Origin: CAZPUR01 sp964589815
Lineage (GTDB): Bacteria > Patescibacteriota > Microgenomatia > UBA1400
DNA length: 46,492 nt
Direction of reading: 5' to 3'
Assembly: GCA_964589815.1 (NCBI GenBank)
Contig: CAZPUR010000008.1
Location: forward strand, 1 to 46,492
Numbering within the stretch: the stretch's first letter is position 1; each line of letters begins with the position of its first letter. Below the pieces are notes generated by a model, which saw nothing but the letters and a program-made list of their open reading frames with translations, had not been told where the DNA came from and did not search any database. Positions 14,604-21,480 of the stretch are shown here, piece after piece. A program made the translations under genes and the position numbers.

Positions 14604-14936
14604 TTATGCTTCTTCTGTTGAGGAGAGTAATTGTTCTAAAACCTCTGATTTTAATTGCTGGTCTAATAACTTTAATTTTTCTTCTATATCAGCAATATCT
14701 TGTTTAATTGACTCTAAAAGCTTATAAGAATGGGGTAATTGGCAGTATTGGTCTAAAAAAGAAGTTTGTTTTTCCTTGGGTAAATGACTTAAAACTAAAT
14801 CCAATACCCGTAGATGAAAGGTTTGGTGAACAAGATCTAAAAGTCTGATTTTTTCTTTTTCTTTAAGTCCTTGTTCTTCTATTTTTATTTTAATCGATTC
14901 TATATCTACAAATGGTTCCCAAAATAGATTTGCCAT
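14604..14936 (-). CDS. Small helical protein of unknown function (110 aa)
   Basis: Not recognised with certainty. A 110-residue, soluble, strongly helical protein. An N-terminal part IKIKIEEQGLKEKEKIRLLD and a C-terminal heptad-like stretch (KLLESIKQDIADIEEKLKLL) suggest a coiled coil at about 75-105. There is a very strong ribosome binding site (AGGGGG) 5 bases before the ATG. A perfect 22-base inverted repeat just upstream could be an operator. It lies between a secreted orphan protein and the exporter operon. A regulatory or structural role is possible but not shown. Confidence 0.65.
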   Translation of the reverse strand: MANLFWEPFVDIESIKIKIEEQGLKEKEKIRLLDLVHQTFHLRVLDLVLSHLPKEKQTSFLDQYCQLPHSYKLLESIKQDIADIEEKLKLLDQQLKSEVLEQLLSSTEEA

Positions 14937-14947
14937 TTATCCCCCTT

Positions 14948-14969
14948 TTGTATTAATGTAGTAATACAA
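14948..14969. promoter_or_regulatory. Perfect inverted repeat, candidate operator
   Basis: TTGTATTA at 14948-14955 and TAATACAA at 14962-14969 are perfect arms around a six-base spacer. The repeat lies between the stop codon of the 304-residue gene and the AGGGGG ribosome binding site of the 110-residue gene. No U-run follows on either strand, so a terminator is unlikely. Its size and symmetry fit a dimeric repressor site. Confidence 0.5.
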
Positions 14970-14970
14970 A

Positions 14971-15885
14971 TTAAACTGTTTCCGGTTCGCCGGCTTTAAG
15001 ATTATAATTAATCGGGCCTAAAGGCACTTTATTTTCCGGATCATCCACAAAAAAAAGCAAAACTTTCCCCTTGCGGTAACCCTCATGTAAATTCAAGGCT
15101 TTCATCACTTCAGGGCAGGCGCCAAACTGTTTGCCGGTCCATTGCGCTGGTCCGGCGTCGCCTACCACCGCCACGCAAGCCTGACCGTTTTCCGGGTTAA
15201 TCATAATCATTTTGCGGTGCTTGAAAAAGTTGTAGATTTCCTCTGATCTCTCTGGCCAGTCATCAAAATACAGCGTCTGCACCACCACGTAATACTTTTC
15301 CTTAAGATAGTCCTCTTCTGTCATCGTCTCCTTGCTCTCGCTAAAATAACCCCAAGCACCCAAACCTGGGGCAATCCCGGCAATCTGCTCTTCGTCATGC
15401 TCTTCTAAAGTATCACCGGGAAAACGATATAAATGTTGTTCATAGCCGGTCCAGGCATAGTCATAATTGAGTTTAAAAGTTTCCAATTCAGTGCAAACAT
15501 CAATTCCCAAAGTCTCTTTAATTATTTTGCAGATTTCTTTATCCTGCTCCGGATCTAATTTAGCAATATCAAAAGGCAGATGGAAACCAAGTTTCTCAGC
15601 TAAAAGTTTATTCACCTCGTCAGCCGTAGCCAGGCCTTCTTTAGCCCTTTCTTCGGCCGGCCTTTCCAACAACCGCGGCGTAGCCGCCGCTTTAATTGGG
15701 TTTAAGAGTAAGGAACTGGCTAAACTGGCACCGGTCAGAAGTTGTTTGGAGCGCTCAATTAAACCAGGCAGGAGCAGTTTTTTTTCTCGCAAGTAAGAAA
15801 CTGCCTTCTTATGCTTTCTTTGAAACTTATGGGCAGCTTTTTTTCTAAGCTTTAAAAGTCTTCGCTGGGCAGTTTGATATTCCAT
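14971..15885 (-). CDS. Exported orphan protein, possibly with a double-psi beta-barrel-like end
   Basis: Not assigned to a named family. 304 residues. The first 45 are very basic (LLKLRKKAAHKFQRKHKKA), followed by a hydrophobic segment (about 50-68, LLTGASLASSLLLNPIKAAA) ending like a signal peptide. The mature part is acidic. Its end, from about 235, reads NGQACVAVVGDAGPAQWTG then KQFGACPEVMKALNL. The order of a Gly-Pro turn followed by a helix at a leucine-rich site recalls RlpA-like double-psi barrels; this is a guess. It lies 31 bases behind gltX on the same strand and may be co-transcribed. Probably a cell-surface protein. Confidence 0.6.
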   Translation of the reverse strand: MEYQTAQRRLLKLRKKAAHKFQRKHKKAVSYLREKKLLLPGLIERSKQLLTGASLASSLLLNPIKAAATPRLLERPAEERAKEGLATADEVNKLLAEKLGFHLPFDIAKLDPEQDKEICKIIKETLGIDVCTELETFKLNYDYAWTGYEQHLYRFPGDTLEEHDEEQIAGIAPGLGAWGYFSESKETMTEEDYLKEKYYVVVQTLYFDDWPERSEEIYNFFKHRKMIMINPENGQACVAVVGDAGPAQWTGKQFGACPEVMKALNLHEGYRKGKVLLFFVDDPENKVPLGPINYNLKAGEPETV

Positions 15886-15908
15886 AACTTGTATAGATCC
15901 TTCGGGAC

Positions 15909-15926
15909 GACTAAGTTTACTTAGTC
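15909..15926. repeat. Palindrome spanning the gltX stop codon
   Basis: GACTAAGT at 15909-15916 and ACTTAGTC at 15919-15926 are perfect arms around TT. It encodes the last residues of GltX and its stop. No U-run follows, so it may be a palindromic element or an mRNA 3' stem rather than a terminator. Confidence 0.5.
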
Positions 15927-17320
15927 AATTCTAGCGTGTTTTTCAGTCTTTTTAAAGTTTCTTTTTTACCTAAAATTTCCATACTTTCAAAAACAGGCAG
16001 GCCCTGTGGTTTACCTTCAATAGCTAAGTAAAGATTAGGATAAAATTCTTTTTTATGATATTTTCCTTTTTCAAAAACTTTTTTAACTGTTTGATAAATG
16101 TCATCTTTGACCCAAGATTTGATCTTTGACAATTGACTACTAACAGCTAATAACTGACTTTTAGCTTGCTTGCCTTTAAATAAATCTTTTTTGTAGACTG
16201 GGAGTTTATTCAAAAAAATAACCAAATCTTTAGCTTCAGATAACTTAGTGATTCTTTCTTTAAGTAAAGGAATAATTTTGGCAGACAGAGGCTTTTTCGT
16301 AAATGGCTTAAGGGCTTGGGTTAGTTTTTGATCAGATAACTGGCGGATATAAACACTATTAACATAGTCCAATTTTCTCAGGTCAAAAATCGGCCCAGCC
16401 GGAGAAATATTTTTTAAATCAAAATATTTAATAAATTCGCTCAAGGAAAAAATGGTTTTTTCTTCTGGATGCGACCAACCCATAAGGCATAAATAATTCA
16501 AAACTGCTTGAGGTAAATAGCCCTGATTTAAATACCAAGATGACCAAACCGGATTTTTGCGCTTAGATAATTTTGAACGGTCCGGATTGCGCAGTAAGGG
16601 TGTGTGACAATAAATTGGCGTCTGCCAATCTAAAGCCCGGTATAGTAAAATGTGTTTGGGAGTAGAAGAAATCCATTCTTCTCCTCTAATAATATGACTA
16701 ATCGCCATTAGATGGTCATCCACTACTACTCCCAGATGATAAGTGGGATAGCCATCTGATTTTAAAAGCACCTGATCATCGATGTCTTTACTAGGAAAGC
16801 TGATTTTGCCTCTAATAATATCCTGAAAACTGATTTTTTTACCATCGGGAATCTGTAAACGAATAACAAACTTTTTCCCAGCCTTGATTGCCTTGATTGT
16901 TTCTTTTTGTCTTCTTAAACAATAACGGTCGTATTTGGGAAGCTGTTTTTTCTGCTGTTGTTCCTTTCTTAATTGTTCCAAACGGGCCGGAGAACAAGTA
17001 CAATAGTAAGCTTTGCCTTTTTTAACCAACGCCTCTGCATATTTTTGATATAAATCGAGTCTTTCTGACTGGCGGTAAGGCCCATAAGCTCCTTTTTTAT
17101 CTGGACCTTCATCATAATCTAAGCCATAGGCTTTTAAACTTTCAAGTATTTTCTTTTCTGCCCCTTTAAGGTAACGGGTTCTATCTGTATCTTCAATCCG
17201 AATAATAAAATTGCCTTTATTTTTTCTGGCAAAAGCCCAATTAATCAAAGCAGTATATAAATTGCCTATGTGGAGATCTTTACCTGTGGGCGAGGGCGCA
17301 ATTCTAACTCTAACTTTCAT
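15917..17320 (-). CDS. gltX: Glutamyl-tRNA synthetase
   Basis: 467-residue class I synthetase that charges tRNA with glutamate. PSPTGKDLHIGNLYTAL at about 9-25 carries the HIGH-type motif (HIGN). A zinc-finger-like CTCSP is at about 109-113, GEEWISSTPKH at about 218, and the KMSKS-type motif KLSKRK at about 253-258. The anticodon-binding region is short. It contains an inserted-looking stretch AKSQLLAVSSQLSKIKSW (about residues 389-406) written by an imperfect repeat. The leader is remarkable: two possible promoters and a pseudoknot-forming sequence precede the ATG by about 30-77 bases. Whether it is discriminating or also charges tRNA-Gln cannot be judged here. Confidence 0.96.
   Translation of the reverse strand: MKVRVRIAPSPTGKDLHIGNLYTALINWAFARKNKGNFIIRIEDTDRTRYLKGAEKKILESLKAYGLDYDEGPDKKGAYGPYRQSERLDLYQKYAEALVKKGKAYYCTCSPARLEQLRKEQQQKKQLPKYDRYCLRRQKETIKAIKAGKKFVIRLQIPDGKKISFQDIIRGKISFPSKDIDDQVLLKSDGYPTYHLGVVVDDHLMAISHIIRGEEWISSTPKHILLYRALDWQTPIYCHTPLLRNPDRSKLSKRKNPVWSSWYLNQGYLPQAVLNYLCLMGWSHPEEKTIFSLSEFIKYFDLKNISPAGPIFDLRKLDYVNSVYIRQLSDQKLTQALKPFTKKPLSAKIIPLLKERITKLSEAKDLVIFLNKLPVYKKDLFKGKQAKSQLLAVSSQLSKIKSWVKDDIYQTVKKVFEKGKYHKKEFYPNLYLAIEGKPQGLPVFESMEILGKKETLKRLKNTLELTK
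16130..16159 (-). repeat. Inserted-looking imperfect repeat inside gltX
   Basis: AT-rich repeated words of the ACTAACAGCTAATAACTGAC type encode SQLLAVSSQLS in the GltX C-terminal domain. The peptide is unlike the conserved helices on either side. It resembles short repeat insertions seen in several other genes of this window. Confidence 0.45.
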
Positions 17321-17351
17321 AGTTGAATTCTGTACCCCTTTTATTCTAGAT

Positions 17352-17396
17352 TGTGCGGTGAGTAGGCTTATTCAGCCATACCGCACATCTGAATAA
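17352..17396 (-). promoter_or_regulatory. H-type pseudoknot candidate in the gltX leader
   Basis: Two perfect 8-bp inverted repeats interleave. On the minus strand TTATTCAG (17396-17389) pairs with CTGAATAA (17375-17368), and TGTGCGGT (17387-17380) pairs with ACCGCACA (17359-17352). The order is S1, 1-base loop, S2, 4-base loop, S1', 8-base loop, S2', a classic H-type pseudoknot geometry. With the -10 at 17409-17404, transcription would begin at about 17397, putting the fold at the very 5' end of the message, 31 bases before the ATG. Confidence 0.6.
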
Positions 17397-17403
17397 TCGG
17401 AGT

Positions 17404-17409
17404 ATTATA
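17404..17409 (-). promoter_or_regulatory. Second -10 element for gltX
   Basis: TATAAT on the minus strand (17409-17404), about 29 bases downstream of the first gltX -10. The -35 is weak (AAGGAA). The expected start, about 17397, coincides with the first base of the pseudoknot. Confidence 0.5.
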
Positions 17410-17437
17410 CATTATTTTTATCGCAGTTCCTTTTCAG

Positions 17438-17469
17438 TTGAGTATAACAAATTTTTAGGCTATACTCAA
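17438..17469. promoter_or_regulatory. Symmetrical bidirectional promoter between gltX and a membrane-protein gene
   Basis: TTGAGTATA (17438-17446) and TATACTCAA (17461-17469) form perfect 9-base arms. Read on the plus strand this is TTGAGT-N17-TATACT; read on the minus strand it is again TTGAGT-N17-TATACT. The same 32 bases can thus fire in both directions, with starts near 17473 (+) and 17431 (-). Confidence 0.6.
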
Positions 17470-17504
17470 AACAGTGAACCACACGTAGGGTTTCACTACA
17501 CAGA

Positions 17505-18560
17505 ATGGTTAGCTTAACGGAAATCGCCCAATCCAGTAGAAAAATAGTCAAGTATGGCCTGATTGCCGCCTTGCTGATTTTAATTCTTAAACTCGCCTTT
17601 GACGTGGTTAAGCAATATTGGGAAAAAATTCATCCCCAAAAGCCACCCCCACCCACTTTTGGCTTTGGTAAGTTACCGCCCATTGAATTTCCAGAAAAAG
17701 AACAGCCTGAAATTCTAAGTTATAAACTAGAAAGTAAAACCGGAGAATTGCCTGAACTTGCTTCTCAAACTAAAGTTTTTTTAAGCCCCTACCAAAGACC
17801 TAATCTTTTGGCTTCAGAAAATGCTAAAAAAGATGCCCAAAGGCTTGCTTTTACCCAGGAGCCTCAAAAAATCTCTGAGAATATTTTCCGCTGGACTAAA
17901 ACTGGCACTGTTAATTCTATTCTGGAAATGAATATTTTCTCTGGTTCTTTCACTCTTTTTTATAACTGGCAGAATTATAAAGATGATTTATTAGAACTTC
18001 TTCCGCCCAATAGCACCCAAGCGATTGAACAAACGAAAAGTTTCTTAAAAAAAGTAGAAAGATTGGAGGATGACCTTATGGAAGGTCGTTTTGAGACTGA
18101 ATATCTTAAAATTCAGGGGTTAAAGATGGTGCCGGCCACCAGTCTTTCAGAAGCCAATTTAACCAAGGTAGAAGTTTTTAGAAAAAATATTGAAGATTTC
18201 TTTGGAGAAATACCAGTTATTACCGCTGACCCAGAGAAAGGAATCGTTAGTCTTATTTTTTCCTCAGCCGGAGGCGATAAAAAAATCCTAAGGGCGGAGT
18301 TTAATCACTTTCCTATTAACTATGAATCTTTTGCTACTTATCCGATTAAAACCACTAGTCAGGCTTGGGAAGAATTAAAAAATAATCAGGCTTTTGTTTC
18401 TAGGTGGCAACCTCTTGAAGAAAAGAATGAAGTGATCGTTAGAAATATCTATTTAGCTTTTTATGACTCCTGGGAGCCACAACAATATCTCCAACCAGTC
18501 TTTGTTTTTGAAGGAGATGATGATTTCCAGGCACTGTTGCCGGCAATTACTGAGGAATAG
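17505..18560 (+). CDS. Single-pass membrane protein of unknown function (351 aa)
   Basis: Not recognised. One membrane segment at about 16-36 (YGLIAALLILILKLAFDVV) follows a short cytoplasmic start. A proline-rich stretch (PQKPPPPTFGFGKLPPIEFP) comes next, then about 290 extracytoplasmic residues with alternating beta-like and acidic helical parts. There is no catalytic motif I can name. The leader holds a hairpin of GTGAACC with GGTTTCAC (about 17473-17496) and a two-way promoter upstream. The 3' end overlaps the carboxypeptidase gene by 14 bases in convergent orientation. Surface location is inferred. Confidence 0.7.
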   Translation: MVSLTEIAQSSRKIVKYGLIAALLILILKLAFDVVKQYWEKIHPQKPPPPTFGFGKLPPIEFPEKEQPEILSYKLESKTGELPELASQTKVFLSPYQRPNLLASENAKKDAQRLAFTQEPQKISENIFRWTKTGTVNSILEMNIFSGSFTLFYNWQNYKDDLLELLPPNSTQAIEQTKSFLKKVERLEDDLMEGRFETEYLKIQGLKMVPATSLSEANLTKVEVFRKNIEDFFGEIPVITADPEKGIVSLIFSSAGGDKKILRAEFNHFPINYESFATYPIKTTSQAWEELKNNQAFVSRWQPLEEKNEVIVRNIYLAFYDSWEPQQYLQPVFVFEGDDDFQALLPAITEE

Positions 18561-19503
18561 CTTCCCAAGAAAAATTAGTAAATACCCAATCTATTAACTT
18601 CTTAGTTTCTCCAAAGCGGTCTTGGCTACCTAAAACAACAACAACAATTTTTTTATCTTCTCTTTCTATTAAACTGACTAAACACTCGTCAGCATAACCC
18701 GTCCAACCGGTTTTAATCCCCTTTAAGCCTTCGACTTCGCCTAGAAGTTGGTTGACGTTCTCTAAAGCATATTTTTTCTTAGCAGTAACATCAGTGACGG
18801 TGATGTTTTTGGTGGCGACTATCTGACTAAGAATAGGGTTTTTAATTACCTCGGTGCTTAAAACCCCCAAGTCGTGAGCCGTAGTTAAATGATCATAGGT
18901 ATCTAAGCCAGCCGGATTAACAAAATTGGTATTTTCCAAATGTAACTCTTTGGCTTTTTGATTCATCGCTTCAACGAATTTCTCTAAACCGCCGGGGTAA
19001 TTTTGGGCCAAAACATAAGCCACTTCATTACCGGATTGAACCAAAAGGCCATATAAAAGATTTTCAACGGTAAATTTGTCTCCCTTTTCCAAACCCATTA
19101 AGCGACCGACTTTCTTAACTTCTTTAACTTCCAAAACTTGGTCCAGTTGATAATGGTCTAAACTGACTAAGGCCGTCATTAATTTAGTAATGGAGGCGGG
19201 GAAAAGCCGTTGGTCAGGATTTTTTTGGCTCAAAATAGCTTTAGAGTCTACATCAATAATTAAAAAAGCACTGGCAGTTAATTGAGGGGCTGGTTGATTG
19301 GTAATATTAACCGGATAGGTCGAAATCTCTCCTAAATCCATCGGGAAAGATCGAACCATAGGCGGTTGAGCCGCTATCACCAAATCAGTATAGTAATTTT
19401 TGACCGGAACTAAACAAAAAAGAAAGCAACAACAAAAAAAATTAAATTGGTGGGTTTTATTTTGCTTTAAAAAAGCCAAAAATTCCTGGATTTTTTCTAA
19501 CAT
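18547..19503 (-). CDS. D-alanyl-D-alanine carboxypeptidase, peptidase family S11
   Basis: 318-residue penicillin-binding protein of the S11 (DacA-like) type, which trims the terminal D-Ala of peptidoglycan pentapeptides. All three active-site motifs are visible: SITK at 104-107 (Ser104 nucleophile), SGN at 157-159 and KTG at 264-266. A hydrophobic, cysteine-rich N-terminal segment (about 20-35, NFFCCCFLFCLVP) serves as signal or anchor. The length matches the catalytic domain only, without the C-terminal DacA beta domain. It follows aspS by five bases and is probably co-transcribed with it. Confidence 0.94.
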   Translation of the reverse strand: MLEKIQEFLAFLKQNKTHQFNFFCCCFLFCLVPVKNYYTDLVIAAQPPMVRSFPMDLGEISTYPVNITNQPAPQLTASAFLIIDVDSKAILSQKNPDQRLFPASITKLMTALVSLDHYQLDQVLEVKEVKKVGRLMGLEKGDKFTVENLLYGLLVQSGNEVAYVLAQNYPGGLEKFVEAMNQKAKELHLENTNFVNPAGLDTYDHLTTAHDLGVLSTEVIKNPILSQIVATKNITVTDVTAKKKYALENVNQLLGEVEGLKGIKTGWTGYADECLVSLIEREDKKIVVVVLGSQDRFGETKKLIDWVFTNFSWEAIPQ

Positions 19504-19508
19504 CTATC

Positions 19509-20843
19509 TTATTTTTCCAGTTTTTTTTCTGCCAAGCGAATGTCAATCCTGGTCATATCGCGAGGGAATAAGGTGGCTTCACGAATATTTTTCAAACCTA
19601 AAATATTTTGGGTAATTCTTTCTAGACCAAGACAAAAACCACCCTCCGGCGGCATACCATATTTAAAAGCCTGAAGGTAAGGAATTTCAAAATCCTGAGG
19701 CTGACACCCCCATTTTTTGATATTAGCCACCAGTTGTTTATAGTCATTAATTCTTTGACTGCCGGTAATCCATTCCACTCCCCGACCAATTAAGTCAAAA
19801 CTAAAAGTATATTTGGGGTCTTTTGGGTCTGGATAAGTATACATCGGCCGTTTAGCCGCAGGATAATGAGTAATAAAAACCAATTCACTCTCATATTTCT
19901 CTTGGGCCCAACGACCAATCTCTCTTTCGTCTTCGGGATCTAAATCCGGTTCCTGACGATGGTCTCTTTTGGTCCTTTGATAAATAACCTCTAAAGCTTT
20001 TTTTAATTTAATTCTGGGAGTTTTTTGAGCTGTCTGCGGCACATCAACCTCATACATTTTTAAAACATCACTACATTTGTCCTTAACGGCTTTAAAAATT
20101 TCCTTCACCACTAACTCGGCTGTATCCATAATCTCATTCCAGTCATTAATAAAGCCCATTTCTGCGTCCAACCCAACATATTCAGTAATATGACGGGTAG
20201 TCACTGAAGGTTCGGCTCGGTAAGCATGAGCCGTGGTAAAAACTCGTTCAAAAACCCCAACCATAATCTGTTTATAAAACTGAGGTGATTGGGCTAAATA
20301 GGCTTGGTGGTCAAAATATTGGACGGGAAAGACTTCACTCCCGCCTTCAGTGGCGGTGGCGACTAAAGTGGGAACACTAATTTCTGTAAAACCGTTCTCT
20401 TTTAAAACCCGACGAAAAGTTTCCAAAATTACTTCTTGAACTTTAAAAATAGCCAAAATTTTGGGATGGCGCAAGTTTAAAGAACGATAATCCAAAAGGG
20501 TTGGTAGTTCTACTTTTAATTCTGGTCCGGCCAGATCAAAAGGAAGTTCAGCGGTTTTAACCAAAAGCTTAATTTTTTTGGCTTCAACTTCTACTTTACC
20601 GGTAGCTAAATCAAGGTTAACCATTTTTTCCGGCCTTTTTTTAACCAAACCCTCAATCTCTACCACGTCTTGAATACCTAAAGCGGAGGCTTTTTCATCA
20701 GCCACTACCTGAATAATGCCGGAGCGGTCGCGGAGATCAATGAAAATCAGCTTGCCATGATCTCTTCTTCGATTAACCCAGCCTTTTAAAATAACTGTTT
20801 TGCCGATTTTTTTTAGGGTTTCTAAAGCTAAACTACGCTGCAT
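19509..20843 (-). CDS. aspS: Aspartyl-tRNA synthetase, archaeal-type (probably non-discriminating)
   Basis: 444-residue class IIb synthetase. The OB-fold anticodon-binding domain is at about 15-105 (VILKGWVNRRRDHGKLIFIDLRD, quoted in part). The catalytic core has motif 2 (FTTAHAYRAEPSVTTRH) and motif 3 (GGFCLGLERI, followed by NIREATLFPRD). Bacterial AspRS is near 590 residues with a GAD insertion; this one lacks the insertion and matches the archaeal/eukaryal short form. That form often charges both tRNA-Asp and tRNA-Asn and then needs GatCAB, which is not in the window. The strong GGAGGTG ribosome binding site lies inside a 13-bp hairpin. A promoter TTGTCA-N17-TAGAAT is present. Confidence 0.93.
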   Translation of the reverse strand: MQRSLALETLKKIGKTVILKGWVNRRRDHGKLIFIDLRDRSGIIQVVADEKASALGIQDVVEIEGLVKKRPEKMVNLDLATGKVEVEAKKIKLLVKTAELPFDLAGPELKVELPTLLDYRSLNLRHPKILAIFKVQEVILETFRRVLKENGFTEISVPTLVATATEGGSEVFPVQYFDHQAYLAQSPQFYKQIMVGVFERVFTTAHAYRAEPSVTTRHITEYVGLDAEMGFINDWNEIMDTAELVVKEIFKAVKDKCSDVLKMYEVDVPQTAQKTPRIKLKKALEVIYQRTKRDHRQEPDLDPEDEREIGRWAQEKYESELVFITHYPAAKRPMYTYPDPKDPKYTFSFDLIGRGVEWITGSQRINDYKQLVANIKKWGCQPQDFEIPYLQAFKYGMPPEGGFCLGLERITQNILGLKNIREATLFPRDMTRIDIRLAEKKLEK

Positions 20844-20848
20844 AATTT

Positions 20849-20891
20849 CACCTCCGAGGTGTGCCGCAGGCGCAACACCACCTCGGAGGTG
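20849..20891 (-). promoter_or_regulatory. 13-bp hairpin sequestering the aspS ribosome binding site
   Basis: CACCTCCGAGGTG (20849-20861) and CACCTCGGAGGTG (20879-20891) are perfect inverted repeats around 17 bases. In the aspS message the 3' arm contains GGAGGTG, five bases before the ATG, and the 5' arm is its exact complement. Each arm is itself nearly palindromic. Confidence 0.7.
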
Positions 20892-20912
20892 CTGAAACCG
20901 TTGGCTAAGATT

Positions 20913-20941
20913 ATTCTATCTTTTCTTTTCCCCCTTGACAA
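20913..20941 (-). promoter_or_regulatory. aspS promoter TTGTCA-N17-TAGAAT
   Basis: Minus-strand -35 TTGTCA at 20941-20936 and -10 TAGAAT at 20918-20913, spacing 17. Its -35 overlaps, base for base, the TTGACA of the divergent promoter on the plus strand. The predicted start is near 20906, giving a leader of about 63 bases. Confidence 0.6.
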
Positions 20942-20963
20942 GGAGAAACATTTTCTTTATTAT
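20935..20963 (+). promoter_or_regulatory. Strong promoter TTGACA-N17-TATTAT
   Basis: Consensus TTGACA at 20935-20940 and TATTAT at 20958-20963, spacing 17. It would start transcription near 20970, just before the ATG at 20973. It shares its -35 bases with the divergent aspS promoter. Confidence 0.75.
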
Positions 20964-20972
20964 CGTCAAGGT

Positions 20973-21077
20973 ATGCACCCAGTAAGTAATAATCAAGATT
21001 ATCAGCTTCCTCTTAAGATGGCCTTTAAGGGCATTATTGTTCTTTGGAAAGGTCTTTTGGAGGCTGAAAGAATTTAG
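20973..21077 (+). CDS. Short ORF (34 aa) in a compact transcription unit; may instead be a small RNA
   Basis: Not recognised. The ATG at 20973 opens 34 codons (ending KGLLEAERI). The second half has an amphipathic look with MAFKGIIVLWKGLLEAE. A consensus promoter ends nine bases before the ATG and an intrinsic terminator follows at 21101-21127, so the transcript would be only about 155 bases. Either a leaderless small protein or a non-coding RNA fits. The frame is open further upstream to 20859, but that part precedes the expected transcript start. Confidence 0.4.
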   Translation: MHPVSNNQDYQLPLKMAFKGIIVLWKGLLEAERI

Positions 21078-21100
21078 AATTTAGAATTAAAACAAAAGTC

Positions 21101-21127
21101 AAGCCTCCAAGACAAGGAGGCTTTTTT
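21101..21127 (+). terminator. Intrinsic terminator
   Basis: AAGCCTCC (21101-21108) and GGAGGCTT (21116-21123) form a perfect 8-bp stem with a 7-base loop, followed directly by a T-run. It closes the short transcription unit that starts near 20970. Confidence 0.85.
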
Positions 21128-21153
21128 AATTTATACAATTTCTTTAAGGAAAA

Positions 21154-21480
21154 ATGGAAAAAACAAATCATGACATTGTAGAAGGCCCTTTAGAGATTTA
21201 TGCTAATTTATTATTGGAATTAAGGGTTCCTTCAATCTCTGTAAGACAACAGGTGGAAAAGACAAGGGCTTATCTTCTGCAAAAAGAGATACCATTGGCT
21301 GAGCAAGTTCGTTTTACTGAAACCATCTTAAATTTACAAGACATTCTAGGGTTATGATTCCAACTAACCTTAAAACTATTAAGGCCTGCTTTTGGAGAAA
21401 TACCAGGAACTGACATTATTATTGAAATCCCTAATTCTGTTTTTGTAGACGGACGTGCAATTATAAATTTAAAGGAATAA
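21154..21480 (+). pseudogene. Small protein gene interrupted by an in-frame TGA
   Basis: Not recognised. The ATG at 21154 (with AAGGA 6 bases upstream) gives 67 codons and then TGA at 21355-21357. The same frame then continues for 40 protein-like codons, including GTDIIIEIPNSVFVDGRAII, to TAA at 21478-21480. That TAA overlaps the next ATG (TAATG), the usual mark of translational coupling. The intact product would be 108 residues. Since TGA ends other genes in the window, a nonsense mutation or sequence error is more likely than recoding. If the TGA is real, a 67-residue product remains. Confidence 0.55.

Noticed and set aside
17321..17504. tRNA gene or T-box in the gltX spacer
   Set aside because: The paired segments do not form a cloverleaf, no T-loop GGTTCRA is present, and there is no T-box antiterminator sequence; the pseudoknot explains the pairing better.
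20859..20972. Upstream extension of the 34-codon frame
   Set aside because: It reads through the aspS hairpin and both promoters and lies before the expected transcript start.
21355..21357. UGA recoding or alternative genetic code
   Set aside because: Several intact genes here stop at TGA (for example the SGNH hydrolase, the DNA glycosylase and the 55-residue frame), and no selenocysteine-insertion-like hairpin was seen after this TGA.
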